Below, piece by piece: positions 23,166 through 31,086 of a stretch of 39,095 nucleotides of DNA. The stretch comes from Thiothrix sp. (GTDB taxonomy: Bacteria > Pseudomonadota > Gammaproteobacteria > Thiotrichales > Thiotrichaceae), in the NCBI GenBank assembly GCA_020442915.1, contig JAGRJD010000124.1, positions 1 to 39,095 of the forward strand, in the 5' to 3' direction. The translations under genes and the position numbers were made by a program. The first letter of the stretch is position 1. Every line of letters begins with the position of its first letter. Below the pieces are notes generated by a model. The model made no database searches, was not told the origin of the DNA, and was given only the letters and a program-made list of their open reading frames with translations.

Positions 23166-25454
23166 TCAGGCACGTAACTGTTCAACGGCCCTGAGGATTT
23201 CCTCTGCGGTAGCCGGTGCGTTCAAGGCCGGATTGATCCGGTAGTCAGCCACACTGGCCACGGCATCGCGGAGGGCGAAGAACACCGACATGGCCAGCAT
23301 CAGTGGCGGCTCTCCCACGGCCTTGGAGCGGTAGATGGTGGCTTCGCGGTTGGGATTGTTTTCCAGCAGTTCAACCTTGAAGACCGGCGGAATGTCACCT
23401 GCCGTGGGAATCTTGTAGGTTGAGGGTGCATGCGTGCGCAGACGGCCATCCGCATCCCAGTGCAGCTGTTCGGTGGTCAGCCAGCCCGCCCCCTGAATGA
23501 AGCCCCCTTCGATCTGCCCCAGATCCAGGGCCGGGTTGAGCGGGTCGCCCACGTCGTGCAGGATGTCAGTACGCAACAGCCGGGATTCTCCGCTCAGGGT
23601 GTCAATCACCACTTCCGACACCGCAGCCCCATAGGCAAAGTAGTAAAAGGGCCGCCCGCTCATGGTTTCGGGGTCGTAGTGAATCTTCGGGGTTTTGTAA
23701 AAGCCGGTGGCCGACAGCGGAATCCGGTGAAACCAGGCCATATGCGCCAGTTCGGCAAAACCGAGTGCCGTGCCGTTGTCAAGGTGAACGCTGTCATCGG
23801 CAAAGCGGATGGTGGTTTCCGGTACACCAAAATGTTCAGCCGCAAAACGGCTCAGGCGCTGACGCAGTTCAGTAGCGGCATTGCATGCGGCCATGCCGTT
23901 GAGGTCGGAGCCGGAAGAGGCGGCGGTAGCGGAAGCATTCGGCACCTTGTCGGTTGTTGTTGCCGTGCAGCGGATCCGGGACAGCGGGATACCCAGTTCC
24001 TGTGCCACCACCTGTGCCACCTTGGTGTACAACCCCTGTCCCATCTCGGTACCACCATGGTTGAGCTGTACCGTGCCGTCATTGTAGATGTGGATCAGGG
24101 CACCTGCCTGATTGTAAAACGTGGCCGTAAAGGAGATGCCGAACTTGACCGGGGTCAGGGCAATGCCTTTTTTCAACCAGCGGTTCTTGCGGTTGAAGGC
24201 CCGCACCGCCTCACGCCGCTGCCGGTAGCCGGCATTTTCAGCCAGCTGTGCGGCAAGTTCCGGCATGATGTTGTCTTCCACCACCATGCCATAGGGGGTG
24301 ATATTGCGTGTATTGGTGCCGTAGAAATTGCGGGTGCGGACCGCCAGCGGGTCCAGCCCCAGCGTGCGCGCAATGTCATCCAGCACGTACTCAATCGCCA
24401 TCATGCCCTGTGGGCCGCCAAAGCCGCGAAAGGCGGTATTGGACTGGGAGTGGGTCTTGCAGCGGTAGGATACGATGTCCACCTGCTCCAGGTAATAGCT
24501 GTTGTCGGCATGGAACATGGTACGGTCATTGACCGGTCCGGACAGGTCGGCGGAGATGCCGCAGCGGGAGGCATAATCCAGCTGCAGACCCTGAATCAGG
24601 CCCTGATCATCAAAGCCGACCTCATAGCGGATATCAAAGCAATGGCGCTTGCCGGTCAGCAGCATGTCATCATCCCGGTCGACCCGGTATTTCACTGCAC
24701 ACCCGGTCTGCTGCGCCAGCAGCGCCGCCACACAGGCAAAAAACAGTGGCTGGCTTTCCTTGCCACCGAAACCGCCCCCCATGCGCCGGCATTCCACCAC
24801 AATGTCCTTCTGGCTGCGTCCGAGAAAGACCGCCAGCCCCTCCTGGACATGGTGTGGATGCTGGGTCGAACTGTAGACCAGCAGGTCGCCATCTTCACGG
24901 GGCAGGGCGAAGGCGATCTGGCCTTCGAGGTAGAACTGTTCCTGGCCACCGAGAAAAAAGCCGCCACTGAGCCGGTGTGGTGCCTGAGCCAGCGCCTGGG
25001 CGGCATCGCCCCGCTTCAGGGTCTTGGTCGGCAGCACAAACTGCTGCTGTGCCACGGCGGTACGGATGTCCAGATTGTGTGGCAGCACTTCGTATTCAAT
25101 TTGAGCCAGCCGGACTGCCCGGCGGGCAGCTTCCACTGAGGTGGCGGCCACCGCGAACAGGCACTGGCCGAGAAATTCCACCCGCTCATGGGCAAAAACC
25201 GGCTCGTCTTTGGCCGGTCCTCCCATGTGGTTTGCACCCGGTACGTCGGCTGCCGTGATCACGGCCACCACACCCGGCGCAGCGCGTACCGGGTTCAGGT
25301 CCATACCGAGCAGGCGGGCATGGGCGTGCAGGCTCATCCCGACAGCCGCGTACAGGGTATCCACCGGCTCCGGCAGGTCATCAATATAACGTGCCTCACC
25401 ACTGACATGCAGGTGGGCACTGTCATGGGGCGGTGCGGTTCCGACAGGGTTCAT
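23166..25454 (-). CDS. xdhB: Xanthine dehydrogenase molybdopterin-binding subunit
   Basis: A 762-residue large subunit of the heterotetrameric bacterial xanthine dehydrogenase, which oxidises hypoxanthine and xanthine to urate. Seen: SGEARYIDDLP at the N-terminus, QEQFYLEGQ, RRMGGGFGGKESQ, the substrate-binding Arg in NTAFRGFGGPQG, HGGTEMGQGL, and the catalytic base Glu715 in KAVGEPPLML. It overlaps xdhA by 4 bp (ATGA), so subunit translation is coupled. The chaperone xdhC, often next in this operon, is absent: an IS3-like remnant begins 19 bp past the stop. Confidence 0.97.
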   Translation of the reverse strand: MNPVGTAPPHDSAHLHVSGEARYIDDLPEPVDTLYAAVGMSLHAHARLLGMDLNPVRAAPGVVAVITAADVPGANHMGGPAKDEPVFAHERVEFLGQCLFAVAATSVEAARRAVRLAQIEYEVLPHNLDIRTAVAQQQFVLPTKTLKRGDAAQALAQAPHRLSGGFFLGGQEQFYLEGQIAFALPREDGDLLVYSSTQHPHHVQEGLAVFLGRSQKDIVVECRRMGGGFGGKESQPLFFACVAALLAQQTGCAVKYRVDRDDDMLLTGKRHCFDIRYEVGFDDQGLIQGLQLDYASRCGISADLSGPVNDRTMFHADNSYYLEQVDIVSYRCKTHSQSNTAFRGFGGPQGMMAIEYVLDDIARTLGLDPLAVRTRNFYGTNTRNITPYGMVVEDNIMPELAAQLAENAGYRQRREAVRAFNRKNRWLKKGIALTPVKFGISFTATFYNQAGALIHIYNDGTVQLNHGGTEMGQGLYTKVAQVVAQELGIPLSRIRCTATTTDKVPNASATAASSGSDLNGMAACNAATELRQRLSRFAAEHFGVPETTIRFADDSVHLDNGTALGFAELAHMAWFHRIPLSATGFYKTPKIHYDPETMSGRPFYYFAYGAAVSEVVIDTLSGESRLLRTDILHDVGDPLNPALDLGQIEGGFIQGAGWLTTEQLHWDADGRLRTHAPSTYKIPTAGDIPPVFKVELLENNPNREATIYRSKAVGEPPLMLAMSVFFALRDAVASVADYRINPALNAPATAEEILRAVEQLRA

Positions 25455-27049
25455 GCGCTGGCCTCCACGGCATGTATGTCAACGGTGGCATTACCGGTTT
25501 CCGGGCCGGTTTCCAGATAAAACCGGTGCAACAGGTTCTGTGCCACCTGCAGGCGGTAGGTGGCGGAGGCCCGCATGTCGCTGATGGGGCTGAAGTCCTG
25601 TGCCAGGGCACACCGGGCATGCGCCAGGGTGGCCGGATTCCACGGCTGCCCGTGCAGGGCGGCTTCACAATGGCGGGCACGCCGGGGAATGGCCGCCATG
25701 CCGCCCATGGCAATACGGATGCTGTCAACCCGCTGCTCCCGCAGCGTCAGGGCGAATGCAGCACAAACGGCAGAAATATCCTGCTCGAAACGTTTGGAAA
25801 TTTTCCAGCAGCGCAGCTGCAGCGGTAAGGCAGCATCCGGCAAAGGCAGTTGCAGCGCCTGCGCAAACTCACCCGGTTGCAGGTCCTTCTGCTGGTAGCC
25901 GAGGTAGAAATCTTCCAGTGCCAGGGTGCGCAACTGTTCTCCCCGACGTAACAGCAGGGTGGCGCCCAAGGTGATCAGGGGCGGCATGGAATCCCCGATT
26001 GGGGAGCCGTTGGCGATATTGCCGATCAGGGTGCCGCTGCTGCGGATCGGCAGGGAGGCAAAGCGTTCGTGCAGTTCGGTCAATTGCGGGTAATGGGTTG
26101 TGATGGCAGCAAAGGCCGCCTCCAGCAGCACATTGGCACCGATCACCAGCTGTCCGTCGTGGATGGTGATGTGCTGAAGCGCGGCCACCTTGCCCGGCCA
26201 GACCAGGGTATCAATATTCCGGTGCTGTTTGGTGACCCACAGTCCGACATCGGTACCCCCGGCAAGAAACCGGGCCTCCGGATGCAGCAGCAGGGTCTGT
26301 GCCAGGGCCTCCAGGCTGGCCGGTGCCAGAAAACGCCGGTGCCGGTGTGTAATGGCAAAGCCGCTATGGCAGGATTGTGCCAGAGCCTGCAGGGTGGCAG
26401 GCAGGCTGTCCGGTGGCGGGTTGTCCGTGCCATTCCGGGTTGGAGCCGGGGAGGACGGGATAGTGGGGGGACCGGCTGATGCATCCGTTGCGGGTGCCGG
26501 GGTATTCAGGGCATGCTGCTGCTCTGGCGGCAGTGCCGCGGCCAAGTCGTACATGCGTTCACCGGCATCCAGGATCGGACGGTAGCCGGTGCAGCGGCAC
26601 AGGTTGCCGGACAGGGCCGTGATGATCTGTTCACGGGGCGGGCGGTGGCGGGTTTTGAACAAGGCAAACAGTGACATGACAAAGCCGGGGGTGCAAAAGC
26701 CGCACTGGGAGGCATGGCAGTCGATCATGGCCTGCTGCACCGGATGCAGACGACCGGCATTCAGCGCCTTCAGGCTTTCCACCGTGAACAGCATTTTACC
26801 GTCCAGGGTCGGCAGGAAGCGGATACAGGCATTGACCGGATAAAAAGCCGGCTCCCCATCCTCCCGGGCCTCAGCCAGTACCACGGTGCAGGCCCCGCAA
26901 TCCCCTTCGGCACAGCCTTCCTTGCTGCCCTTGCGCCGGCGGGTGTCCCGCAGCCAGTTGAGCAGGGTGGTATCGGGATCAAAATCGCGCAGGGTGATCA
27001 GTTCCCCGTCAAGCAGGAAGTGAATCTCATCACGAACCCCGTTGCCCAT
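25451..27049 (-). CDS. xdhA: Xanthine dehydrogenase small subunit, [2Fe-2S] and FAD domains
   Basis: A 532-residue subunit. The N-terminal plant-type [2Fe-2S] domain has GCAEGDCGACTV with Cys46, 51, 54 and Cys74. The second helical cluster domain has QCGFCTPG and CRCTGYRP (Cys116, 119, 151, 153). A linker of about 50 residues rich in Pro, Ala and Thr follows (about 180-225), longer than usual. The FAD domain has RFLAGGTDVGLWV and SSGTLIGNIANGSPIGDS. Electrons pass from the molybdenum site of XdhB through these clusters to FAD and NAD+. It begins 2 bp after uraH and overlaps xdhB. Confidence 0.96.
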   Translation of the reverse strand: MGNGVRDEIHFLLDGELITLRDFDPDTTLLNWLRDTRRRKGSKEGCAEGDCGACTVVLAEAREDGEPAFYPVNACIRFLPTLDGKMLFTVESLKALNAGRLHPVQQAMIDCHASQCGFCTPGFVMSLFALFKTRHRPPREQIITALSGNLCRCTGYRPILDAGERMYDLAAALPPEQQHALNTPAPATDASAGPPTIPSSPAPTRNGTDNPPPDSLPATLQALAQSCHSGFAITHRHRRFLAPASLEALAQTLLLHPEARFLAGGTDVGLWVTKQHRNIDTLVWPGKVAALQHITIHDGQLVIGANVLLEAAFAAITTHYPQLTELHERFASLPIRSSGTLIGNIANGSPIGDSMPPLITLGATLLLRRGEQLRTLALEDFYLGYQQKDLQPGEFAQALQLPLPDAALPLQLRCWKISKRFEQDISAVCAAFALTLREQRVDSIRIAMGGMAAIPRRARHCEAALHGQPWNPATLAHARCALAQDFSPISDMRASATYRLQVAQNLLHRFYLETGPETGNATVDIHAVEASA

Positions 27050-27051
27050 GT

Positions 27052-27405
27052 TCAGCTCCCGCGATAGGTGGAGTAGCTCCAGGGTGAGACCAGCAGCGGC
27101 ACATGAAAATGCCGGCTGCTGTCGGCAATGGCAAAGCGCAGGGTGATACGGTCCAGAAAGGGCGGGTCGTCAAGCAGATTGCCCTGAGCCCGGAAGTAAT
27201 CGGCGGTATGGAATACCAGCTCCCAGGTACCGGTGTGGATTTCGGTTTCATCCAGGAGCGGGCGCTCACAGCGGCCATCGTGGTTGGTACGACTGTCCCG
27301 GATCAGGCGGGAGCCGTCTGGATGGCACTGGTACAGTTCGACCCGGATACCGGCACCGGGACAGCCATTGGCCGTATCCAGCACATGGGTGGTCAGTTTT
27401 CCCAT
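27052..27405 (-). CDS. uraH: 5-hydroxyisourate hydrolase (transthyretin-like)
   Basis: A 117-residue HIU hydrolase, which opens 5-hydroxyisourate, the product of urate oxidation, to OHCU. The N-terminal signature KLTTHVLDTANGCPGAGIRV and the C-terminal SPWSYSTYRGS, the family's defining YRGS tetrapeptide, are both present. No signal peptide, so cytoplasmic. First gene of uraH-xdhA-xdhB, with AGGAG upstream of ATG 27405. The urate oxidase and OHCU decarboxylase that complete the route are not in this window. Confidence 0.96.
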   Translation of the reverse strand: MGKLTTHVLDTANGCPGAGIRVELYQCHPDGSRLIRDSRTNHDGRCERPLLDETEIHTGTWELVFHTADYFRAQGNLLDDPPFLDRITLRFAIADSSRHFHVPLLVSPWSYSTYRGS

Positions 27406-27443
27406 GATGATGTCTCCTGTAAAATACGCCTTGTTCCTGAGAG

Positions 27444-27471
27444 ACTATAACAACAGCAATATTGTATTCAA
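27444..27471 (-). promoter_or_regulatory. Promoter of uraH-xdhAB
   Basis: On the minus strand, -35 TTGAAT (27471-27466), a 16-bp spacer and -10 TATAGT (27449-27444) lie 39 bp before the uraH start. The -35 box sits inside the first operator (27461-27472), so a bound regulator would block it. Confidence 0.65.
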
Positions 27472-27494
27472 TCTTTTTTTAAATTGTATACAAT
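27461..27494. promoter_or_regulatory. Paired 12-bp operators between uraH and guaD
   Basis: ATTGTATTCAAT (27461-27472) and the perfect palindrome ATTGTATACAAT (27483-27494) share 11 of 12 positions and their centres are 22 bp apart, two helical turns. A T-rich spacer separates them. TTGTATACAA-type palindromes are typical sites of GntR/FCD-family repressors. No regulator gene is in the window. The arrangement suits joint control of the divergent uraH-xdhAB and guaD transcripts. A guaD -10 could be the TATACA within the second site. Confidence 0.75.
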
Positions 27495-27552
27495 GAAGCA
27501 GGTGCCGGGCACCGACCTGTACCCGAACAACCACACCACCCGGACCGTAGTG

Positions 27553-28863
27553 ATGACCGAAACCAACTGCTTTGCCTATCGTGCTTCCATCCTGCACCTG
27601 CTGGATGACCCTGGCATCGGCTTTGTGCCGGAACCGGAACATGCCGAATTCATTCCGGATGGCCTGCTGGTGGTGCAGGACGGCAAAGTACTGCGCCTGG
27701 GAAAAACCGTGGATGAGCTGGCACATCTGCCCACGGGCTGCGAGCTGGTGGACCTGAGCGGACAGCTGCTGATTCCCGGCCTGATCGACACCCACATTCA
27801 TTACCCCCAGACCGACATGATTGCCGCTTACGGGGAGCAGCTGCTCAGCTGGCTGGAAACCTACACCTTTCCCACCGAGCGCTGTTTTGCCGACCCGGTG
27901 CATGCCCGCGAGGTGGCGGATTTCTTTCTGGAGCAGCTGCTGCGCAACGGCACCACCACCGCGCTGGTTTTCGGCACCGTACACAAGGCATCCGTGGAGG
28001 CATTTTTCGAGGCGGCTGAAGCGCGGCAGCTGCGCATGATTGCCGGCAAGGTACTGATGGACCGCAACTGCCCGGACTACCTGCGTGACACGCCGGAAAG
28101 CGGCTATGTTGAAAGCCGGGAGCTGATTGAAAAATGGCAGGGACGCGGACGACTGTCCTATGCGGTGACACCGCGTTTTGCCCCGACCTCCAGCCCCGAA
28201 CAGCTGGAAAAAGCCCGTGAGTTGCTGAATGCGTTCCCGGAAGTGTACCTGCATACCCACGTGGCAGAAAACCTCAGGGAAGTGGAATGGGTACGCGAAC
28301 TGTTTCCCGACCGGCGCAGCTATCTGGATGTGTACTATCACCATGGCCTGCTGCGTCCGCGTTCGGTGCTGGCACACTGCATCCATCTGGATCATCAGGA
28401 CCGGACCTGCATCGCGGAAACCGGTACGGCCACCGCTTTCTGCCCGACCTCCAACCTGTTTATCGGCAGTGGATTGTTTGATTTTTATGCCAACCGTGAC
28501 CACGGTATCCGCACCGGCCTCGGAACCGATGTCGGTGGTGGAACCAGCTTCAGCCTGTTGCAGACCGCCAGCGAAGCCTACAAGGTTACCCAGATGCTGG
28601 GCAACAAGCTGCCGCCGGCACAGGCTTTGTACCTGCTTACGTTGGGGGGGGCACGGGCCTTGTACCTGGATCGGCAGATCGGTAATTTTGCTGTCGGCAA
28701 GGAGGCGGATTTCATTGCACTGCGCCTGGATGGCACGCCATTGCTGGCCCGCCGCCTGCAGCTCTGCGCCAGTATCTGGGAAAAACTGTTTGTGCTCATG
28801 ATGCTCGGGGATGAGCGCAGCATTGCCGGGACGTATATTCTGGGGCGGAAGGTCGCTGTCTGA
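27553..28863 (+). CDS. guaD: Guanine deaminase
   Basis: A 436-residue amidohydrolase converting guanine to xanthine. Metal and active-site motifs: PGLIDTHIHYPQTDMI (the PGxxDxHxHxxQ guanine deaminase motif), HTHVAEN, HCIHLD, and GLGTDVGGGTSFSLL with the catalytic Asp. The start is put at ATG 27553 (MTETNCFAYRASILHLL), which matches the normal family N-terminus. TTG 27484 and ATG 27493 lie inside the operator and would add a 20-residue tail with no ribosome-binding site. The chosen start also has only a weak GGA upstream. Divergent from uraH-xdhAB, whose enzyme uses its product. Confidence 0.95.
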   Translation: MTETNCFAYRASILHLLDDPGIGFVPEPEHAEFIPDGLLVVQDGKVLRLGKTVDELAHLPTGCELVDLSGQLLIPGLIDTHIHYPQTDMIAAYGEQLLSWLETYTFPTERCFADPVHAREVADFFLEQLLRNGTTTALVFGTVHKASVEAFFEAAEARQLRMIAGKVLMDRNCPDYLRDTPESGYVESRELIEKWQGRGRLSYAVTPRFAPTSSPEQLEKARELLNAFPEVYLHTHVAENLREVEWVRELFPDRRSYLDVYYHHGLLRPRSVLAHCIHLDHQDRTCIAETGTATAFCPTSNLFIGSGLFDFYANRDHGIRTGLGTDVGGGTSFSLLQTASEAYKVTQMLGNKLPPAQALYLLTLGGARALYLDRQIGNFAVGKEADFIALRLDGTPLLARRLQLCASIWEKLFVLMMLGDERSIAGTYILGRKVAV

Positions 28864-28929
28864 AGGCATGACCTCAACCAGATTACACTCCCCCCTTTAC
28901 CGTTGTGAAACGGCAGCTAGCCTGACCTA

Positions 28930-28951
28930 ACATTAGGGGGGACCCTAATGT
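28930..28951. repeat. Short perfect hairpin at the SMR gene end
   Basis: ACATTAGGG (28930-28938) and CCCTAATGT (28943-28951) form a 9-bp stem with a 4-base loop that covers the stop codon of the minus-strand gene. No T-tract follows on either strand, so it is at best a weak terminator for the converging guaD and SMR transcripts. Confidence 0.45.
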
Positions 28952-29277
28952 ACCGTCTTCGAAAACAGGTTGATGACCACCACCCCGGCAATGATCAGCC
29001 CCATGCCCGTCACTGCGCCCCAGTCCAGCACCTCGTTGTGCCACAGCATCCCGATCAGGGCGACAAACACGATTCCGACCCCGGACCAGATCGCATAGGT
29101 GATACCCAGCGGGAGCTGTTTCAGCACCAGTGTCAGCAGAAACAGGGAGATGCCGTAACAGCTCAGCGACAGTACCGAAGGCCACAGGCGCGTGAACTGG
29201 TGCGAGGACTTGAGTGCATTGGCGGCCACGATTTCAGTCACGATGGCGATGAACAGCAGGGCATAGGTTTTCAGCAT
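28945..29277 (-). CDS. Small multidrug resistance (SMR) family transporter
   Basis: A 110-residue, four-TM protein of the EmrE/QacE type. The essential membrane glutamate is Glu15 in IVTEIVAANALK, followed by GFTRLWPS-like QFTRLWPS, LKQLPLGITYAIWSGVGIVF and the fourth helix GLIIAGVVVINL. The family exports quaternary ammonium compounds, other cations or guanidinium as an antiparallel dimer. Substrate here is unknown; the LPLGITYAIWSG loop is common to true SMR pumps and Gdx guanidinium exporters. Single gene with no guanidine riboswitch visible upstream. Confidence 0.93.
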   Translation of the reverse strand: MLKTYALLFIAIVTEIVAANALKSSHQFTRLWPSVLSLSCYGISLFLLTLVLKQLPLGITYAIWSGVGIVFVALIGMLWHNEVLDWGAVTGMGLIIAGVVVINLFSKTVH

Positions 29278-29418
29278 GATTTTTCACAGCCGGTTTGTCG
29301 ACCGGCCTTGATAGCACTCATGCCCGCTGCATGCAAGCAGGATGTGTGGGGCAGGCACCGGAAGGCGGGGTCGGGAGGCGTCGAAAATGATACAGAAAAA
29401 TTAAAATTTAAAAGAATC

Positions 29419-29448
29419 TTGTATCTTATTAAAATACTCAGGTATAGT
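29419..29448 (+). promoter_or_regulatory. Promoter of the paa cluster
   Basis: TTGTAT (29419-29424), 18-bp spacer and TATAGT (29443-29448) lie in an AT-rich stretch 33 bp before paaF. No clear PaaX- or PaaR-type palindrome was found around it. Confidence 0.55.
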
Positions 29449-29481
29449 AAGCGCCATTCCAGTACAGGATGAGGAGTCGCC

Positions 29482-30261
29482 TTGGACGCTTTTGAGGATA
29501 TAACGCCCGCCAGCCCACAGGCCGGTGTGCTTTTACTGAGCCTGAACCGCCCCGAAGTCAGGAATGCCCTGCGTACGCAGACCCTGGCTGAAATCGCCAC
29601 GATTCTGGATGCCTGCACCCATGATGATGCCGTGCGCTGTGTCGTGATCACCGGCGACCGGCAGGCCTTTGCCGCCGGTGCTGACATCCGGGAGATGGCG
29701 GCATTGGACATGGTCGGGGTCATGCACAATGAACGGCCCCGGCACTGGGCCCGTATCCGCCGGTTTCCCAAACCGCTGATTGCGGCGGTCAACGGCTATT
29801 GCCTGGGTGGCGGCTGTGAACTGGCCATGCATGCCGACATTATCATTGCTGGCCATGATGCCCGTTTCGGGCAGCCGGAAATCAATCTCGGCATCATTCC
29901 CGGCTCCGGCGGTACCCAACGCCTGATTCGTGCCGTGGGCAAGTCACTGGGCATGAAAATGGTGCTGAGCGGGGAAATGATTGATGCGGCAACCGCCTTG
30001 CAGGCTGGCCTGGTCGCCGAACTCACCGAGCCTGAGCTGACCCTGGAAACTGCACTGGCACTGGCCGCCACCATTGCCACCAAACCACCGCTGGCGGTAC
30101 GGCTCGCCAAGGAAGCCCTGCTGCAGGCCTTTGAAAGTTCGCTCAGTGCCGGACTGGAATTTGAACGCAAGGCTTTTGTCATGCTGGCAGCCACCGACGA
30201 CCGGCGTGAAGGCATGGCCGCTTTCAGCGAGCGGCGCAAACCCGAGTTCCAGGGCCGTTAA
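29482..30261 (+). CDS. paaF: 2,3-dehydroadipyl-CoA hydratase PaaF (enoyl-CoA hydratase)
   Basis: A 259-residue crotonase-fold hydratase for the beta-oxidation steps of phenylacetate degradation. Both catalytic glutamates are present: Glu113 in LGGGCELAMHAD and Glu133 in RFGQPEINLGIIPGSGGTQRL. The start is an unusual TTG at 29482, preceded by GAGGAG at the right spacing; an ATG at 29468 is out of frame and stops at once. First gene of paaFGHIJK. A general enoyl-CoA hydratase would look similar; the paa assignment rests on the neighbours. Confidence 0.88.
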   Translation: MDAFEDITPASPQAGVLLLSLNRPEVRNALRTQTLAEIATILDACTHDDAVRCVVITGDRQAFAAGADIREMAALDMVGVMHNERPRHWARIRRFPKPLIAAVNGYCLGGGCELAMHADIIIAGHDARFGQPEINLGIIPGSGGTQRLIRAVGKSLGMKMVLSGEMIDAATALQAGLVAELTEPELTLETALALAATIATKPPLAVRLAKEALLQAFESSLSAGLEFERKAFVMLAATDDRREGMAAFSERRKPEFQGR

Positions 30262-30292
30262 GGCCCGCTCCCATTGCAGGAATCACCCACTC

Positions 30293-31084
30293 ATGCATTT
30301 TAATACCATTGAATTCGGCGTCGAGGCCGGGGTTGCGACCCTGGTTTTCAACCGCCCTGACAAACTCAACAGTTTCACCACCGAAATGCACCGCGAAGTG
30401 CGCCAGGCCATCAAAACCACCCGGGATGACAGCAGTATTCGCTGCCTGCTGCTGAGCGGCAACGGACGCGGCTTCTGTGCCGGTCAGGACCTGTCCGACC
30501 GGGCAGTGGCCCCGGATGCGATCATGCCGGATCTGGGTGAATCGCTGGACAAAAATTATAACCCCCTGATCCGCGCCCTGACCGGGATGGAAAAACCGGT
30601 GATCTGTGCGGTCAACGGGGTGGCTGCCGGTGCCGGAGCCAATATTGCACTGGCCTGCGACATTGTTTTCGCTGCCCGTTCAGCCAGTTTCATTCAGGCT
30701 TTCTGCCGTATCGGTCTGATCCCGGATTCCGGGGGAACCTGGACCCTGCCACGTCTGGTCGGACGGGCTCAGGCCATGGCACTGGCCATGCTCGGGGATA
30801 AAATACCGGCTGAACAGGCGCAGGCACTGGGCATGATCTGGCGCTGTGTGGATGATGAGGCGCTGATGCCGGAAGCCAGCAGGCTGGCACGCCACCTTGC
30901 CACCCAGCCGACGCAGGGGCTGGCCTACATCAAGCGCGCCATCAATGCCAGTTTCAGCAATACCCTGGAGCAGCAGCTGGAGCTGGAGCGTGACCTGCAG
31001 CGTCTGGCCGGGCGTACCCGGGATTACCGTGAAGGGGTACAGGCCTTTATTCACAAGCGTAAACCGGAATTTCAGGGGAACTGA
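30293..31084 (+). CDS. paaG: 1,2-epoxyphenylacetyl-CoA isomerase PaaG
   Basis: A 263-residue crotonase-fold isomerase that turns the ring epoxide into the oxepin form and also shifts double bonds later in the pathway. The catalytic Asp145 is in GLIPDSGGTWTLPRLVG, and the position of the usual first Glu is non-acidic (AAGAGANIAL), as in PaaG. Oxyanion segment GFCAGQDLSD. The start is ATG 30293. The in-frame open stretch before it overlaps paaF and is not coding. paaH begins 2 bp after its stop. Confidence 0.93.
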   Translation: MHFNTIEFGVEAGVATLVFNRPDKLNSFTTEMHREVRQAIKTTRDDSSIRCLLLSGNGRGFCAGQDLSDRAVAPDAIMPDLGESLDKNYNPLIRALTGMEKPVICAVNGVAAGAGANIALACDIVFAARSASFIQAFCRIGLIPDSGGTWTLPRLVGRAQAMALAMLGDKIPAEQAQALGMIWRCVDDEALMPEASRLARHLATQPTQGLAYIKRAINASFSNTLEQQLELERDLQRLAGRTRDYREGVQAFIHKRKPEFQGN

Positions 31085-31086
31085 AC

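Noticed and set aside
23430..25139. 569-codon open frame on the + strand opposite xdhB
   Set aside because: Antisense shadow of a clearly conserved enzyme; no recognisable motif and no ribosome-binding site.
27484..27552. Upstream TTG/ATG starts for guaD
   Set aside because: They overlap the operator palindrome, lack a ribosome-binding site and add residues not matching the family N-terminus.
27445..28869. 474-codon open frame on the minus strand opposite guaD
   Set aside because: Antisense shadow of guanine deaminase, which has all its active-site motifs.
29278..29418. Guanidine riboswitch upstream of the SMR gene or PaaX site upstream of paaF
   Set aside because: No conserved ACGR-type hairpin pair or PaaX-like palindrome could be seen in this region.
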